A stretch of DNA of 64,000 bases, taken from positions 258,501 through 322,500 of the forward strand of contig NZ_CP018187.1 of assembly GCF_009738225.1 (NCBI RefSeq), in the 5' to 3' direction. Made by a program: the position numbers and the translations under genes. The DNA is from Streptococcus salivarius (GTDB taxonomy: Bacteria; Bacillota; Bacilli; Lactobacillales; Streptococcaceae). Under the pieces are notes generated by a model. That model searched no databases. It had not been told where the DNA came from and was given only the letters and a program-made list of their open reading frames with translations. Below, piece after piece: positions 63,954-64,000 of the stretch (its first letter is position 1; each line of letters starts with the position of its first letter).

Positions 63954-64000
63954 TTCTTCAATTAACTATTTAAGGTTAAATCTATAAGAAAAGAGGACCT

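Larger units (their letters stand above)
63627..64000. other. Right-edge intergenic region
   Basis: 374 bases without a gene. 63627-63749 is the leader of the second man operon, including AATGAT/ATCATT near 63671-63692. 63750-63778 is its promoter. A minus-strand terminator hairpin is at 63854-63887 and a plus-strand promoter at 63925-63953. The plus promoter indicates a gene starting beyond the window. On the minus strand all frames close within 40 bases of the edge, so any gene there ends by about 63960. Confidence 0.6.

Noticed and set aside
1..64000. CRISPR arrays, insertion sequences, prophage, tRNA or rRNA genes
   Set aside because: No regularly spaced repeats, transposase frames or tRNA-like cloverleafs were seen on reading the window.

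Overview
The window is a chromosomal segment of a low-GC Gram-positive coccus of the Streptococcus salivarius group (S. salivarius / S. thermophilus / S. vestibularis). Three things point there: a complete urease cluster in the order ureI-A-B-C-E-F-G-D-M-Q-O, a ComRS competence locus whose 24-codon comS encodes a peptide ending LPYFAGCL, and two tandem mannose-PTS operons. From memory, LPYFAGCL is the S. thermophilus form of the pheromone and LPYFTGCL the usual S. salivarius form, so I do not fix the species. I see no rRNA, tRNA, insertion sequence, prophage or CRISPR array, and almost every gene looks intact.

Layout, left to right. 1-20 kb is housekeeping: mltG (5' end outside the window), greA, acyP-yidC2, a SpoU-type RNA methylase, an HD protein with a Bax-inhibitor-1 protein, a lipoprotein, lysA, a TetR regulator and yneF. 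A tightly overlapping run follows (murI, rdgB, a phosphoesterase, cbpB, xerD-like, scpA, scpB), then rluB and yidD. Next come trkH/trkA, trmL behind a leader terminator, and ribU under an FMN riboswitch with a PAP2 phosphatase. 20-25 kb holds comR, a ComR operator, comS and a C39-peptidase ABC exporter, then two membrane proteins of unknown function. 25.6-33.8 kb is the urease/nickel operon, preceded by a strong promoter, a near-perfect CodY box and a GlnR-like site.

33.9-39 kb carries a SP_0148-like amino-acid binding lipoprotein and a methionine-uptake operon (metQ, M20 peptidase, metN, metP) under a Met-box palindrome. sstT, a SAM-hydrolase-family gene and an orphan ECF vitamin-type transporter follow. 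44.6-55 kb holds ktrAB, rsmG, a YceD protein, covRS, nrdR-dnaB-dnaI, der and an unrecognised gene. The right end is on the minus strand: serS behind a T-box leader, then two mannose PTS operons (manLMN plus manO, and manLMNO). Each man operon has a TTGACA-17-TACAAT promoter with a cre-like site inside it.

The genes form a few coherent systems. Urea enters by UreI and is split by Ni-urease, whose nickel comes through UreMQO. K+ is handled by TrkAH and KtrAB, with the c-di-AMP-binding CbpB nearby. Sulfur amino acid uptake sits beside a SAM-consuming enzyme. ComRS supplies peptide-controlled competence. The man loci provide glucose/mannose uptake, probably under CcpA. The items I would check first are the TTG-started comS and its 12-nt link to the C39 exporter, the two man loci with nearly identical IIA halves but diverged IIB halves, the decoupled manO, the trmL leader terminator, and the CiaR-like box before the HD/Bax-inhibitor genes.
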